This document shows, in pieces, positions 52,800 to 61,692 of a DNA stretch of 64,000 nucleotides. The notes under the pieces are model-generated. The model worked only from the letters and a program-made list of their open reading frames with translations. It made no database searches and was not told the DNA's origin. The translations under genes and the position numbers were made by a program. Each line of letters opens with the position of its first letter. Position 1 is the stretch's first letter. The stretch spans positions 1-64,000 of the forward strand of contig JAFUGS010000020.1 of NCBI GenBank assembly GCA_017469265.1. The letters are read 5' to 3'. The stretch is from Clostridia bacterium (GTDB lineage Bacteria > Bacillota > Clostridia > Christensenellales > Aristaeellaceae).

Positions 52800-53638
52800 G
52801 CCCCCGCTCCTCTCTCTTCCGGCTGGCTCCAGGCCAGGAATTTTCGACGCATCACCTCAAAAAAACGGTAATCGCCCATACGGACCAGTTTCAGCTCCTG
52901 TCCGGCGCCGGTCACATGCACCGTATCACCCGCGTTCAGCATGCGGCGGCTTCTGCCATCGATCTGCAGCTCCCCCCGCTGCTCTCTTTCCGGTTTAAGC
53001 TGAAAGCGGATCCGGGACGCCGCAGGCACCACGCACGGACAATGGCGCAGGCTGTGGGCACAGACGGGTGTGATCACGATCCCCTCCACGCCCGGCGCCA
53101 GCACCGGTCCTCCCGCGGACAGGGAATATCCCGTAGAGCCCGTAGGCGTCGCGGCGATGATCCCGTCGGCTGTGAAGGTGTCCCACTGCTCATCCCCGAC
53201 GAAAGTGTCCACCTGAATCAGCCGGGCGAAACCGCCCCGGGTGATCACGGCGTCATTCAGCGCCAGCACCGATTCTGTCTCCTCATTCACGCTGATCCGC
53301 AGCAGACCTCTGCTTTCCGTCTGATAATCCCCCTCCAGCACACGAGTCATCAGGGAAAGCAGGTTTTTTGGCTCCCCTTCCGTCAAAAAACCGACTGTGC
53401 CCAGATTGATGCCCAGCAGCGGGCATCCGCAAGCGATGGCTTCTCCCGCGCCCAGCAGCAGTGTGCCATCTCCGCCAAAGGTGATGACCATGCTGTACAC
53501 ATCCTGCCGCGCGCCATCCCGGGGATAGGTTACACGGTACCCCGCTCTTTCCAGAAAGGCTTCCGCCTGCGCTGCGCAGGCACGCGCTTCCTTCCGGCCG
53601 GAGTGAACCACGAAAGCAATGTTCTTTCCCTTATCCAT
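52796..53638 (-). CDS. nadK: NAD kinase
   Basis: Phosphorylates NAD to NADP. The 280-residue protein shows the GGDGTLLLGAG loop near 55, LGTVGFLTEGEP near 79 and the NE/D-like region ending in TPTGSTGYSLSAGGP near 164-178. It is located between tlyA and argR, as in many Clostridia. Confidence 0.95.
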   Translation of the reverse strand: MDKGKNIAFVVHSGRKEARACAAQAEAFLERAGYRVTYPRDGARQDVYSMVITFGGDGTLLLGAGEAIACGCPLLGINLGTVGFLTEGEPKNLLSLMTRVLEGDYQTESRGLLRISVNEETESVLALNDAVITRGGFARLIQVDTFVGDEQWDTFTADGIIAATPTGSTGYSLSAGGPVLAPGVEGIVITPVCAHSLRHCPCVVPAASRIRFQLKPEREQRGELQIDGRSRRMLNAGDTVHVTGAGQELKLVRMGDYRFFEVMRRKFLAWSQPEERGAGA

Positions 53639-53642
53639 CCGC

Positions 53643-54455
53643 TTATCCCTTCATGTTCTGATGCGCGCCGGACACGACGCGTTCGATTTCAGCATCCGAA
53701 AGCAACGGAGCGTCATCGACTCTTCTCCGGATTTCCGCAAGGAACTCGATATTGCCCTCCGGTCCCGTGATCGGAGAATAATCCAGCTGTACCACACGCC
53801 ATCCAAAGCTTTCTGTAAAGGCAACGATACCGGTCAGAACTTCCGCGTGGGTTTTCGGTTCCCGCACCACGCCTTTTTTTCCAACTTTTTCCCGGCCCGC
53901 CTCAAACTGCGGCTTGATCAGCGTATAAAAAACACCTTCTGCGCCCATGATGTCCGCCGCGACGGGCAGAATCAGCCGGATGGAAATAAAACTGACATCC
54001 ATCACCGTGATTTCCGGCCTTTCCGGAAAAAAATCCCCCGTCATGTACCGCGCGTTGGTCCGCTCCATCACGGTTACCCGGGGATCATTCCGCAGCTTCC
54101 AGTCCAGCTGGCCGTATCCGACATCCACCGCGTACACGCGCCTGGCCCCATTGCGCAGACAGACGTCCGTAAATCCGCCCGTGCTGGCGCCAATGTCCAT
54201 TACCACCTTGTCCCGCAGCGCGGCGTGAAACACGCGGACCGCTTTCTCCAGTTTCAGCGCGCCGCGGCTGACATATTCAACCCTGGGCTTCCGCATCTGC
54301 AGCGTGTCCCCCTCGCGATAGGGCTCCGAAGGCTTCAGCACCTTTCGCTCTCCGATATAGACCTCGCCCGCCATGATCGCCGCCTGGGCCTTTTCCCGGC
54401 TTGAGATCAGGCCCTTCGCTACCAGCGCCGCGTCCACTCTCATTTTATCGCTCAT
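53643..54455 (-). CDS. tlyA: TlyA-family rRNA 2'-O-methyltransferase/haemolysin-like protein
   Basis: A 270-residue protein with an N-terminal S4 RNA-binding domain (4-60: RVDAALVAKGLISSREKA) and a FtsJ-like methyltransferase domain with MDIGASTGGFTDVCL near 88-102 and the catalytic VSFISIR near 152. Relatives methylate 16S and/or 23S rRNA; which site applies here is unknown. ATG 54455 overlaps the dxs stop (ATGA). Confidence 0.92.
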   Translation of the reverse strand: MSDKMRVDAALVAKGLISSREKAQAAIMAGEVYIGERKVLKPSEPYREGDTLQMRKPRVEYVSRGALKLEKAVRVFHAALRDKVVMDIGASTGGFTDVCLRNGARRVYAVDVGYGQLDWKLRNDPRVTVMERTNARYMTGDFFPERPEITVMDVSFISIRLILPVAADIMGAEGVFYTLIKPQFEAGREKVGKKGVVREPKTHAEVLTGIVAFTESFGWRVVQLDYSPITGPEGNIEFLAEIRRRVDDAPLLSDAEIERVVSGAHQNMKG

Positions 54456-56323
54456 GCTTCCCGGCGCCCTCCCAGTCTTCTCAGGATCCGGTCCCGCAAA
54501 GTCACAGCGTCCAGACCCGCGTCCCGCATCAGCAGCGTGTGACGGCCGTGCTGCAGAAAAGTGTCGCCCACGGCGAAACATTCCACCGGCGGGGTCCAGC
54601 CTCTCTCCATACAGGTCTGCTCCACATACGCGCCGAAGCCGCCGGTCCGCATATGCTCTTCCAATGTGAATACAGGCGTTCCCGCCAGCGTTTCCAGCGT
54701 CCGCAGATCCAGCGGCCGGATGCTGGAACAATTGTATACCGCTGCCTGCAGCCCGTCCTCCTGAAGCGCCTTCGCCACCAGCAGCGCCTGGCGGACCATC
54801 GTGCCCGCCGCCAGCAGGGCAAGATCCTTTCCGGGCCGCAGGATATCCCATTTTCCGGGAGTAAAGACAGTATCCGCCTTTTCCGGAACATCGTTCCCGG
54901 CCCTGGCATAGCGGATGGCGACCGGTCCGTGGTCTCCGGCAGTCCATTTCAGCATCTGCCGAAGCTCTCTGGCGTCACAGGGAGCCAGCACCGTCATGCC
55001 AGGGACGGGCAGCGTCTCCGCGAAATCAAACAGTCCGTGATGCGTCTGCCCGTCCTCTCCGCCGATACCGCTCCGATCCAGCAAAAAAACCACAGGCAGC
55101 TTTTGCATCGCCACATCATGAATCATCTGATCGTAGCAGCGCTGAAAAAAGGTGGCATAAACCGCGAAGTAAGGGCGCATGCCGCCCACCGCAAGGCCGG
55201 CGGCCATGGTGGCAGCGTGTTCTTCGGCAATGCCCACATCCAGCATCCGATCCGGAAACTTCTCCGCGAAATGGTCCAGCCCGGTCCCCATCGGCATGGC
55301 AGCGGTGATGGCTACGACCCGGCGGTCCTTTTCGGCCATTTCCATCAGCGTGTTGGCCATCACATGACCGGAGGAAGGACAGTCCGGCAGTTCAGTACGG
55401 TCCCCGGTCTCGACATAGAAAGGCGGCGTACCGTGAAATATCTCCGGCCGCTCTTCTGCTTTGTCATAGCCAAAGCCCTTTTTGGTTTTCACGTGAATGA
55501 CACAGGGGCCTTCAAAGTTTTTCGCCTTGCGTAGCGTTTTTTCCAGCCCCTCCAGGTTATGCCCGTCAATGGGCCCAAAATACTCAAAACCAAGCGTTTC
55601 AAAAAAGCCGATGCTGTCCGCCTTCACCAGAGCGGTTTTCATCAGGGTCTTGGTCGCGTGGGCCACCCGGTATACGGATTTCCCGACAAGAGGTATCCGC
55701 CGGAACCGATGCATCGCGGATTTTGCGTTCTGCCATTCACTGCTGATACGCAGGTTGGTCAGGCTCGCGCTCAGCGCGCCGACATTTGGCGCAATGCTCA
55801 TTTCATTGTCGTTCAGAATGACGATCATCCGCGTGCCGGAATTTCCCGCGTCGTTCAGCGCTTCATAACACAGCCCGCCCGTCAGCGCGCCATCCCCCAC
55901 GAAGGCGATGCACTGATGATCCTCTCCCCGATAATCCCTGGCTCGTGCCATCCCCAGCGCAGCGGAAATGGAGGTGGAAGCATGCCCCGTCTCAAAACAG
56001 TCATATTCACTTTCCGCTCTTTTGGGAAAGCCGCTGATTCCCCCATGCTGCCGAAGCGTGGAAAACGCGCCGTACCGGCCGGTAATCAGCTTATGCACAT
56101 AGCTTTGATGCCCCACGTCAAAAACGATCTGATCCCTGGGGAAATCAAAAACCCGGTGCAGCGCCAGTGTCAGCTCCACAACGCCCAGATTGGAAGCCAG
56201 ATGACCGCCGTTCCGGGAAACCGTATGAATCAGCTCCTGCCGGATTTCTTCGCTGAGCGTCCGCATCTCCTGCAGCGTCAGGGTCTTTAAATCCGCCGAC
56301 GCATGAATCTTTTCCAGTATCAT
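54452..56323 (-). CDS. dxs: 1-deoxy-D-xylulose-5-phosphate synthase
   Basis: First step of the MEP isoprenoid pathway, joining pyruvate and glyceraldehyde-3-phosphate with thiamine diphosphate. The 623 residues include the N-terminal ETGHASTSISAALGMARA near 115, the TPP region FVGDGALTGGLCYEALNDAG near 145 and the central DRSGIGGEDGQTHHG near 415. ATG 56323 follows GGAGG at 10 bases; GTG 56332 is too close to it. Confidence 0.97.
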   Translation of the reverse strand: MILEKIHASADLKTLTLQEMRTLSEEIRQELIHTVSRNGGHLASNLGVVELTLALHRVFDFPRDQIVFDVGHQSYVHKLITGRYGAFSTLRQHGGISGFPKRAESEYDCFETGHASTSISAALGMARARDYRGEDHQCIAFVGDGALTGGLCYEALNDAGNSGTRMIVILNDNEMSIAPNVGALSASLTNLRISSEWQNAKSAMHRFRRIPLVGKSVYRVAHATKTLMKTALVKADSIGFFETLGFEYFGPIDGHNLEGLEKTLRKAKNFEGPCVIHVKTKKGFGYDKAEERPEIFHGTPPFYVETGDRTELPDCPSSGHVMANTLMEMAEKDRRVVAITAAMPMGTGLDHFAEKFPDRMLDVGIAEEHAATMAAGLAVGGMRPYFAVYATFFQRCYDQMIHDVAMQKLPVVFLLDRSGIGGEDGQTHHGLFDFAETLPVPGMTVLAPCDARELRQMLKWTAGDHGPVAIRYARAGNDVPEKADTVFTPGKWDILRPGKDLALLAAGTMVRQALLVAKALQEDGLQAAVYNCSSIRPLDLRTLETLAGTPVFTLEEHMRTGGFGAYVEQTCMERGWTPPVECFAVGDTFLQHGRHTLLMRDAGLDAVTLRDRILRRLGGRREA

Positions 56324-56353
56324 TTGCCCCACTCCTCCGGTGCATCCATGTTT

Positions 56354-57559
56354 TCAGCGCTTGCTTCCCTTGGCTCCTTTGCTACCTTTCGCGCCGAAAG
56401 TTACGCCTTTGAGGATATCGCTGGAAAAAGCATAATTTGCCTGGTTTCTGTCCTGATGCGCCCGCTCCGCCATGGCCACCATCCGGTCAATCAGCTTTCT
56501 GTAGGGGACGCCCGCGTTTTCCCAGAGGTAAAAAGCCAGGCTTCCCGGAATGGTGTTGATTTCGGTAATATAGATTTCTTCGCTTTCCCGGTCGAACATG
56601 TAGTCGATTCTGACCACACCTTTACAGTCCATCATCCGGAAAATGCGCTTACTGATTTCCTGAATACGGATCCGGAGCGTGTCCTCGATGGGCGCTGGCA
56701 GAATCCTGTGCAGGCTGGCCATGCCTTTGCTGCCGCCTGAGGCCAGGTACTTTTCATGAAAGTCCAGAAACTTTTCGCTGGTGATGGGCATCTCGATCGG
56801 GGATGCTTCCACGTCATCATCATATCCAAGCACGCTGCAGTTCAGCTCAATGGGATTGGTCAGTCCCTTTTCCACCAACACCCTTCTGTCGTATTCGAAG
56901 GCCAGAGACAGCGCTTCCCGCAGCTCCTCCCTGTTCTCCGCCCGGCTGACGCCAATGCTGGAGCCCAGGTTTGCCGGCTTCGTATAGACAGGATATCCCA
57001 GCTTTTCTTCCACATCAGCCATCACCGTGTCCGCGTTTTTTTCGAAGGCGGAGCGGGTATACCATTCCGATGGGAGCACCGGAAGTGATCCGCCCCTGAA
57101 AAACTGTTTCATCAGGATTTTGTCCATTCCCAGGGCACTGGCGCCGACACCCGCTGAGGTGTAGGGGATGTTGGCCAGTTCCAGCATGCCCTGCAGCGTA
57201 CCGTCTTCTCCATTCATCCCGTGCATGACAATCACAAAAACATCCACCCGCGCCACGGCCTTCAGTTCTGTCCGGCCGAATAGCCCTTTTCCCTTTTCCA
57301 CCGCCAGCAGGGCGCCGGATCCAGGTGTCATGTCCAGGAAGACTTTGGTGATCCCTGCGCTGCCCGGACGAAACGGCTGATAGCTGCGGATATCCTTCAG
57401 CGCATCCCCGGTGTACCACCCGCCGTTTTCATCCAGATAGACCGGAATCACGTCGTACTGCTCCGGATCCGCATGCCGCATCATCTGCACCGCGCTGATG
57501 ATGGCCACTTCCCGCTCGCAGCTTCTACTTCCAAAGATAACACCCAGCTGTTTTTTCAT
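56354..57559 (-). CDS. ddl: D-alanine-D-alanine ligase
   Basis: Makes the D-Ala-D-Ala dipeptide for peptidoglycan. The 401-residue protein is an ATP-grasp ligase with GVIFGSRSCEREVAIISA at 6-23 (usual GGxSxEHEVS), HGMNGEDGTLQG near 116, KPANLGSSIGVSR near 192 and EINTIPGSLAFY near 342. The C-terminus ends in a GAKGSKGAKGSKR lysine/glycine tail not expected in the family. Next to murF, which uses its product. Confidence 0.92.
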   Translation of the reverse strand: MKKQLGVIFGSRSCEREVAIISAVQMMRHADPEQYDVIPVYLDENGGWYTGDALKDIRSYQPFRPGSAGITKVFLDMTPGSGALLAVEKGKGLFGRTELKAVARVDVFVIVMHGMNGEDGTLQGMLELANIPYTSAGVGASALGMDKILMKQFFRGGSLPVLPSEWYTRSAFEKNADTVMADVEEKLGYPVYTKPANLGSSIGVSRAENREELREALSLAFEYDRRVLVEKGLTNPIELNCSVLGYDDDVEASPIEMPITSEKFLDFHEKYLASGGSKGMASLHRILPAPIEDTLRIRIQEISKRIFRMMDCKGVVRIDYMFDRESEEIYITEINTIPGSLAFYLWENAGVPYRKLIDRMVAMAERAHQDRNQANYAFSSDILKGVTFGAKGSKGAKGSKR

Positions 57560-57626
57560 CGTTTTCGAGTTCCTCTCTTTTCCATTTCCATCCCGTCCCT
57601 CCTCGGGACACACAGCGCGTTCAGCG

Positions 57627-59264
57627 TTAGGCTTCGCTGTAATTGTCCGGCAGGTCGTTTTCGAACAGGACGGTATCTCCCGCACCAGCCAGCGTCCGCA
57701 GCAGCTCCGCCGCTTCCTGCAGGTTGACCGTTACGTAAATATTCGTTTCCGGAAACCCTTCCCGTGTCAGTCCCGCCTTCAGGGCTTCGCTTCTTTTCCG
57801 TCCCACCAGAACCGCCGCGTCGCAGCAGGACGCCATCGCTGCGCCGAATTCCTGATTCAGCGCCTGTTCCTGGTCTCCCAGTTCAACCATGCCCGGTGTA
57901 ACAATAATTCGTTTTCCGGGAAACTGCTTCAGGGTCTGGAAAGCCTGTCTGGCGCCAAGAATATTGCTGTTAAACGCGTCATCCAACACGGTGAGCCCGC
58001 CTGGGTTCCGCTTCAGCTCAAGCCGGTGTTCCACGGGCTTCAGCTTTCGGATGCCCCGCGCGATCTCGCTGCCGCTCAGCCCCATCCTGAAACATACACC
58101 GGCGCAGAGTACAATGTTCCGAATATTCAGTTCCCCCAGGAGCGACGTCTCGCAGGGAATTTTCTCCTTACGGGTGCAGAGCAGAAAACGGCTTCCTTCC
58201 GGGGATACCCGCAGCTCTTCTGCCCAGACATCATCCCGTTCCGGATTCATACCGGCCAGCACCTTTTCTTTCCCGGTTTTCTCCCATAATCCGGTCACAA
58301 TACCGCCGTCGTCCGCGAAAAAGCTGACTCCGTCCGAAGGAATCGCGTCGATCAGCTCATATTTTGTCCTCGTGATCCGCTCCTGGGTGTGGAAGGTATC
58401 CAGATGCTGCGGGCCGACGGAGGTTAGAATACCCATCTGTGGATGAACCAGCCTGCACATCTCCCGGATGTCGCCCACGTGACGGGCCCCCATTTCCGCG
58501 ACGAAGATCCGGTGCCCGGGTTCCAGCTGTGTCCGGATCACCTTGGTCACACCCATGGGGGTATTAAAGCTGGCCGGTGTAACAAGGGTCGGGAATCGCT
58601 CATTGAGCATGGTTCCCAGGATGAATTTCACGCTGGTTTTTCCCCAGCTGCCTGTGATTCCGATCCGGGTCAGATCCTTTCTTTCGCGCAGAATCCGCTG
58701 TGCGTCCCGGAAATACATCTCACTGATTCCTTTTTCAATGGGCCAGGCCAGCAGACCCGCCAGCGTCACCCAGATGGGCAGCAGCATGGGAAAAGCGCAG
58801 AAAAACAGCGTTTTCCCCCATTCTGAATGAACAAACAGCCTGTTTGCTGCCGTTATCCATCCGAAAGCCAGCAGCGTAAAGACCACCAGGCCGACCGCGT
58901 AGAGCCGTTTGACCCGGGGCGTAAAGACAAGCGCTTTCTTGGCCTTTTGTTTTTTCCCCATCTGCCGGAGGATCCATCCGGCACCCATACAAGCGGCACA
59001 GAAGACGATCAGAAAGGCCGTAAGGGAGCCCCGAAGCAGGCGAACGCAGACAGCGCAGGCAAACAGCGCCGCCGACAGGGTCACGCCGATTCCCCAGCCG
59101 CGCGGACCCTGCCGCTTCAACGTACGGAAATAGCCCGGAAACTGGTAGCTTTCCAGCTGGAACCAGTGGATCAGCGGCCGTGCCGCCAGCAGACATCCCA
59201 GTGCATAAGTCAGGGGAGTGAGCAGCGTCAGCACCTGCAGTCCAATTCCCACATGATCCTCCAT
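57627..59264 (-). CDS. murF: MurF-type UDP-MurNAc-tripeptide D-Ala-D-Ala ligase with N-terminal membrane domain
   Basis: Adds D-Ala-D-Ala to UDP-MurNAc-tripeptide. The C-terminal 345 residues are a complete Mur ligase: P-loop GITGSWGKTSV at 202-212, then NTPMGV near 237, MGAR near 258, SVGPQHLDTFHT near 281, LDDAFNSNILG near 430 and GMVELGD near 460. Residues 1-190 form a membrane domain with about five helices (7-29, 57-76, 81-99, 120-140, 152-174). Classic MurF lacks this, but membrane-domain forms occur in some Clostridia. Start 59264 lies just after the hydrolase stop. Confidence 0.85.
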   Translation of the reverse strand: MEDHVGIGLQVLTLLTPLTYALGCLLAARPLIHWFQLESYQFPGYFRTLKRQGPRGWGIGVTLSAALFACAVCVRLLRGSLTAFLIVFCAACMGAGWILRQMGKKQKAKKALVFTPRVKRLYAVGLVVFTLLAFGWITAANRLFVHSEWGKTLFFCAFPMLLPIWVTLAGLLAWPIEKGISEMYFRDAQRILRERKDLTRIGITGSWGKTSVKFILGTMLNERFPTLVTPASFNTPMGVTKVIRTQLEPGHRIFVAEMGARHVGDIREMCRLVHPQMGILTSVGPQHLDTFHTQERITRTKYELIDAIPSDGVSFFADDGGIVTGLWEKTGKEKVLAGMNPERDDVWAEELRVSPEGSRFLLCTRKEKIPCETSLLGELNIRNIVLCAGVCFRMGLSGSEIARGIRKLKPVEHRLELKRNPGGLTVLDDAFNSNILGARQAFQTLKQFPGKRIIVTPGMVELGDQEQALNQEFGAAMASCCDAAVLVGRKRSEALKAGLTREGFPETNIYVTVNLQEAAELLRTLAGAGDTVLFENDLPDNYSEA

Positions 59265-59271
59265 CTCGCCC

Positions 59272-60057
59272 TCAAGCCTCCGATAAGTAATGGTGCACAA
59301 TGGTGTTAAACCGTCCGGTCTGCTCCATGTAGGCAAAATGGCTCCCGCCTTCCAGGATAACCAGCCCAGCGTCCGGAATCAGCTTCTCCATCTCCTGCCC
59401 CATCCAGAGCGGCGTCTCCGTATCCTCGTCCCCCCAGATCAGCAGCGTACTCTGACCGATCCGGGGATACCGATCCCGGAGGTCCAGATTAACCACCTTC
59501 ACAAAGGTTTTTCGCATTTCCTCATCCAGCGCGTTGTAATCGGCGCTTCCATATTTTTCCCGCAGTGCGTTTTCCATTTTTTCGCCCAGGCCGCGAAGCC
59601 CGGGCAGCTTCTCCAGCCCGCGCAAAAACTGCTTTTTCTTCTGGTAGGCGGCTGTTCTTCTTTTTGCTTCCTCGCTCGGTTCCTTCCGCAGCCCGGCAGC
59701 GCCGGTAAAAACCAGCTTCGTAAACAGCGTCGGCCATTCGCTTGCGCTCCAGGCCAGGACTCTGCAGCCGAAGCTGTGCCCTACCGCGGCGCAGGGAGAA
59801 AAGGAAAGCCGTTCCAGACATTCCTTCAGGCAGGCCGCGTATTCCGGCACGCCCCAGGGCTCCGGCGGCCTGCCGCTCCGGCCGAAGCCGGGAAAATCAA
59901 TGGCAAGGATCTGATGAGAAGGGGTCAGCGCTTCCGTCAGGGAAGAAAAGAATGAGGCATCGCAGCCCCATCCATGCAGCAGCAGCACCCGCGATCCCTG
60001 ATCGCCATGCGTTTCATAGTAAACGCTGGTTCCCTTCACTTCCACAAACACTTTCAT
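59272..60057 (-). CDS. Alpha/beta hydrolase
   Basis: A 261-residue cytoplasmic alpha/beta-fold hydrolase. The nucleophile elbow GHSFG (serine near 94), the oxyanion region LLLHGWGCD near 26, an acid aspartate in WGDEDTETP near 211 and the base histidine in GGSHFAY near 240 are all seen. The substrate is unknown; position before murF-ddl may be coincidental. AAGGGGA precedes ATG 60057. Confidence 0.85.
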   Translation of the reverse strand: MKVFVEVKGTSVYYETHGDQGSRVLLLHGWGCDASFFSSLTEALTPSHQILAIDFPGFGRSGRPPEPWGVPEYAACLKECLERLSFSPCAAVGHSFGCRVLAWSASEWPTLFTKLVFTGAAGLRKEPSEEAKRRTAAYQKKKQFLRGLEKLPGLRGLGEKMENALREKYGSADYNALDEEMRKTFVKVVNLDLRDRYPRIGQSTLLIWGDEDTETPLWMGQEMEKLIPDAGLVILEGGSHFAYMEQTGRFNTIVHHYLSEA

Positions 60058-60154
60058 TCCCCTTTCGGGTTCGTATTTCCTGATCGGAATGCCATCCAGG
60101 CGGCTTTCAAGAGAACGTGCCGGTTCCCCGGATCATTCCCTGCGGCCATCGTCC

Positions 60155-60625
60155 TTATGATTCCTCCTTCCGGAGGATCCAGATATACCTTTCCTTCCGG
60201 CGGCTGATGTCGAATCTGCGCTGCAGCCCCTCATCCACCGCGACTTCACTTTCCCAGACACAGCCCAGGGCGAGACAGGTTTTCCGGCTGGGCTGGTTAT
60301 CCGGGTCACAGGTGATGACCACGCTGCTCTTTCCCCCGCGGAGAATTTCCTTTCGGATCAACCTGCAGGCCCGTTCCGCGTAATGGTGTCCGCGCCAGGG
60401 CGGATCAATATGATATCCGATATGCCCGAAATAATAGACGCCAAGGCTCTCGCCATCCCGATAGCTCAGTCGGCCGATTTCCCTGGTTTTTCGGTGCTCG
60501 GCGATCCGCCATACCCTTTCATGGCCAAATCCCAGCTCCCGACTTGCCGGCGCCTCGCGCACGGGAATCAGATCGATCACCCCATCAGAGAATTCCGCCC
60601 GGCGGAAAAGACGCTGCAGCCCCAT
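60155..60625 (-). CDS. GNAT-family N-acetyltransferase
   Basis: A 156-residue acetyltransferase; the acetyl-CoA loop is near PPWRGHHYAERACRL around 85, and TCDPDNQPSRKTCLALGCVW near 113 is the typical C-terminal part of the fold. ATG 60625 overlaps the fruK stop by 1 base (TGATG). The substrate is unknown. Confidence 0.82.
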   Translation of the reverse strand: MGLQRLFRRAEFSDGVIDLIPVREAPASRELGFGHERVWRIAEHRKTREIGRLSYRDGESLGVYYFGHIGYHIDPPWRGHHYAERACRLIRKEILRGGKSSVVITCDPDNQPSRKTCLALGCVWESEVAVDEGLQRRFDISRRKERYIWILRKEES

Positions 60626-61551
60626 CAGACCTCCTGAATCCGCACCTGATCCAGCAGGGCATAGAAGTCCTCCGGGATAATCAGCTGCGTCCCCGCCGTC
60701 ATGACGCTGGCCGCGCCGGCGGCCACGCCGTATTTAAAGGCCTTGCCCATGTCTCCTTCTCTTTCGTAGCCCAGCAGCATGCCGCCCAGCATGGCGTCCC
60801 CCGCGCCGACGGTGGACTTTGTGGCCACCCGCAGCGCTGGCGCGAAAAGCGTCCGTTCCGGATCCACGTACATGGCTCCCATGGCGCCCATGGAGATGAC
60901 CGCGTGCTCCACGCCAAGCCGGATAAACAGCAGCGCCGCGTCCCTGATGGAGCGCATCGTCCGCAGCTCCAGTCCAAGCGTCGTTTCCATCTCGTGAAGA
61001 TTGGGCTTGATCAGGAAGGGATGTGCGCCTTTGGCCGCCATTTCAAGCTCCGGTCCTTCTGTATCCAGGATGCACTTTTTCCCTTCCAGCGCCAGCATCA
61101 GATCCCGATACACCCCTTTGGGGCATCCGGGCGGCAGACTTCCTGTCAGCACGACCATATCGCTGTCCCGCGTGGCCTCCCGGGCCAGGTCGAAGAAAGC
61201 CTTCAGGTCGGCTTCCTTCAGCTCCGCCCCTGCCTCATTCAGTTCCGTGATTCCTTTCTCATCCCGCAGCTCCAGCTTCAGGTTTGTCCGCACCTTTCCG
61301 GGGATCCGCAGAAACTGATGCTTCAGGTGTTCCTGATCCATCATGGCGGAAAGCTGATCCGCCCCGTTTTCACCCATGGTTCCGATACACTGCACGTCCA
61401 GACCCAGCCGCTGGGCTACCACGGCCACATTGATTCCCTTTCCGCCCAGATCCTCCCGGATCACGCGGTACCGGTTCACTTCACCCAGCTTCAGGCAGTC
61501 CATTTCCACCGCCTTATCAAAGCTCGGATTCAGACAAATCGTCGTAATCAT
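60625..61551 (-). CDS. fruK: 1-phosphofructokinase-type sugar kinase (PfkB family)
   Basis: A 308-residue PfkB/ribokinase-family enzyme. The hexose-phosphate-binding opening is TICLNPSFDKAVEMD, then DLGGKGINVAVVAQRLG near 34. LTGSLPPGCPKGVY near 128 and the catalytic GAGDAMLGGMLLGY near 251 follow. NPSFDKAVEMD and GGKGINVA fit FruK or LacC; no fructose PTS gene is nearby, so the substrate (fructose-1-P versus tagatose-6-P) is open. GGTGAGGG precedes ATG 61551. Confidence 0.88.
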   Translation of the reverse strand: MITTICLNPSFDKAVEMDCLKLGEVNRYRVIREDLGGKGINVAVVAQRLGLDVQCIGTMGENGADQLSAMMDQEHLKHQFLRIPGKVRTNLKLELRDEKGITELNEAGAELKEADLKAFFDLAREATRDSDMVVLTGSLPPGCPKGVYRDLMLALEGKKCILDTEGPELEMAAKGAHPFLIKPNLHEMETTLGLELRTMRSIRDAALLFIRLGVEHAVISMGAMGAMYVDPERTLFAPALRVATKSTVGAGDAMLGGMLLGYEREGDMGKAFKYGVAAGAASVMTAGTQLIIPEDFYALLDQVRIQEV

Positions 61552-61578
61552 TCCCTCACCCCCAAAGAAATACAGAAT

Positions 61579-61607
61579 ATTATACCACTCAACCCTGTCT
61601 TTCGCAA
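61579..61607 (-). promoter_or_regulatory. Promoter of the fruK-led operon
   Basis: Minus strand TTGCGA (61607-61602), 17-base spacer, TATAAT (61584-61579). Confidence 0.75.
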
Positions 61608-61692
61608 CATTCTGAAAATGCGGTTCTCCTTTCATTGCGCAAACCGCAGCTTTGTGATAGTATAAGAAAACCTTTTTTCCAGGAGGGATGAA

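Noticed and set aside
61635-61666. Possible promoter TTGCGC/TATAAG ahead of the GlpA-like gene
   Set aside because: The spacer is about 20 bases, longer than usual for sigma-A, and no better pair was seen.
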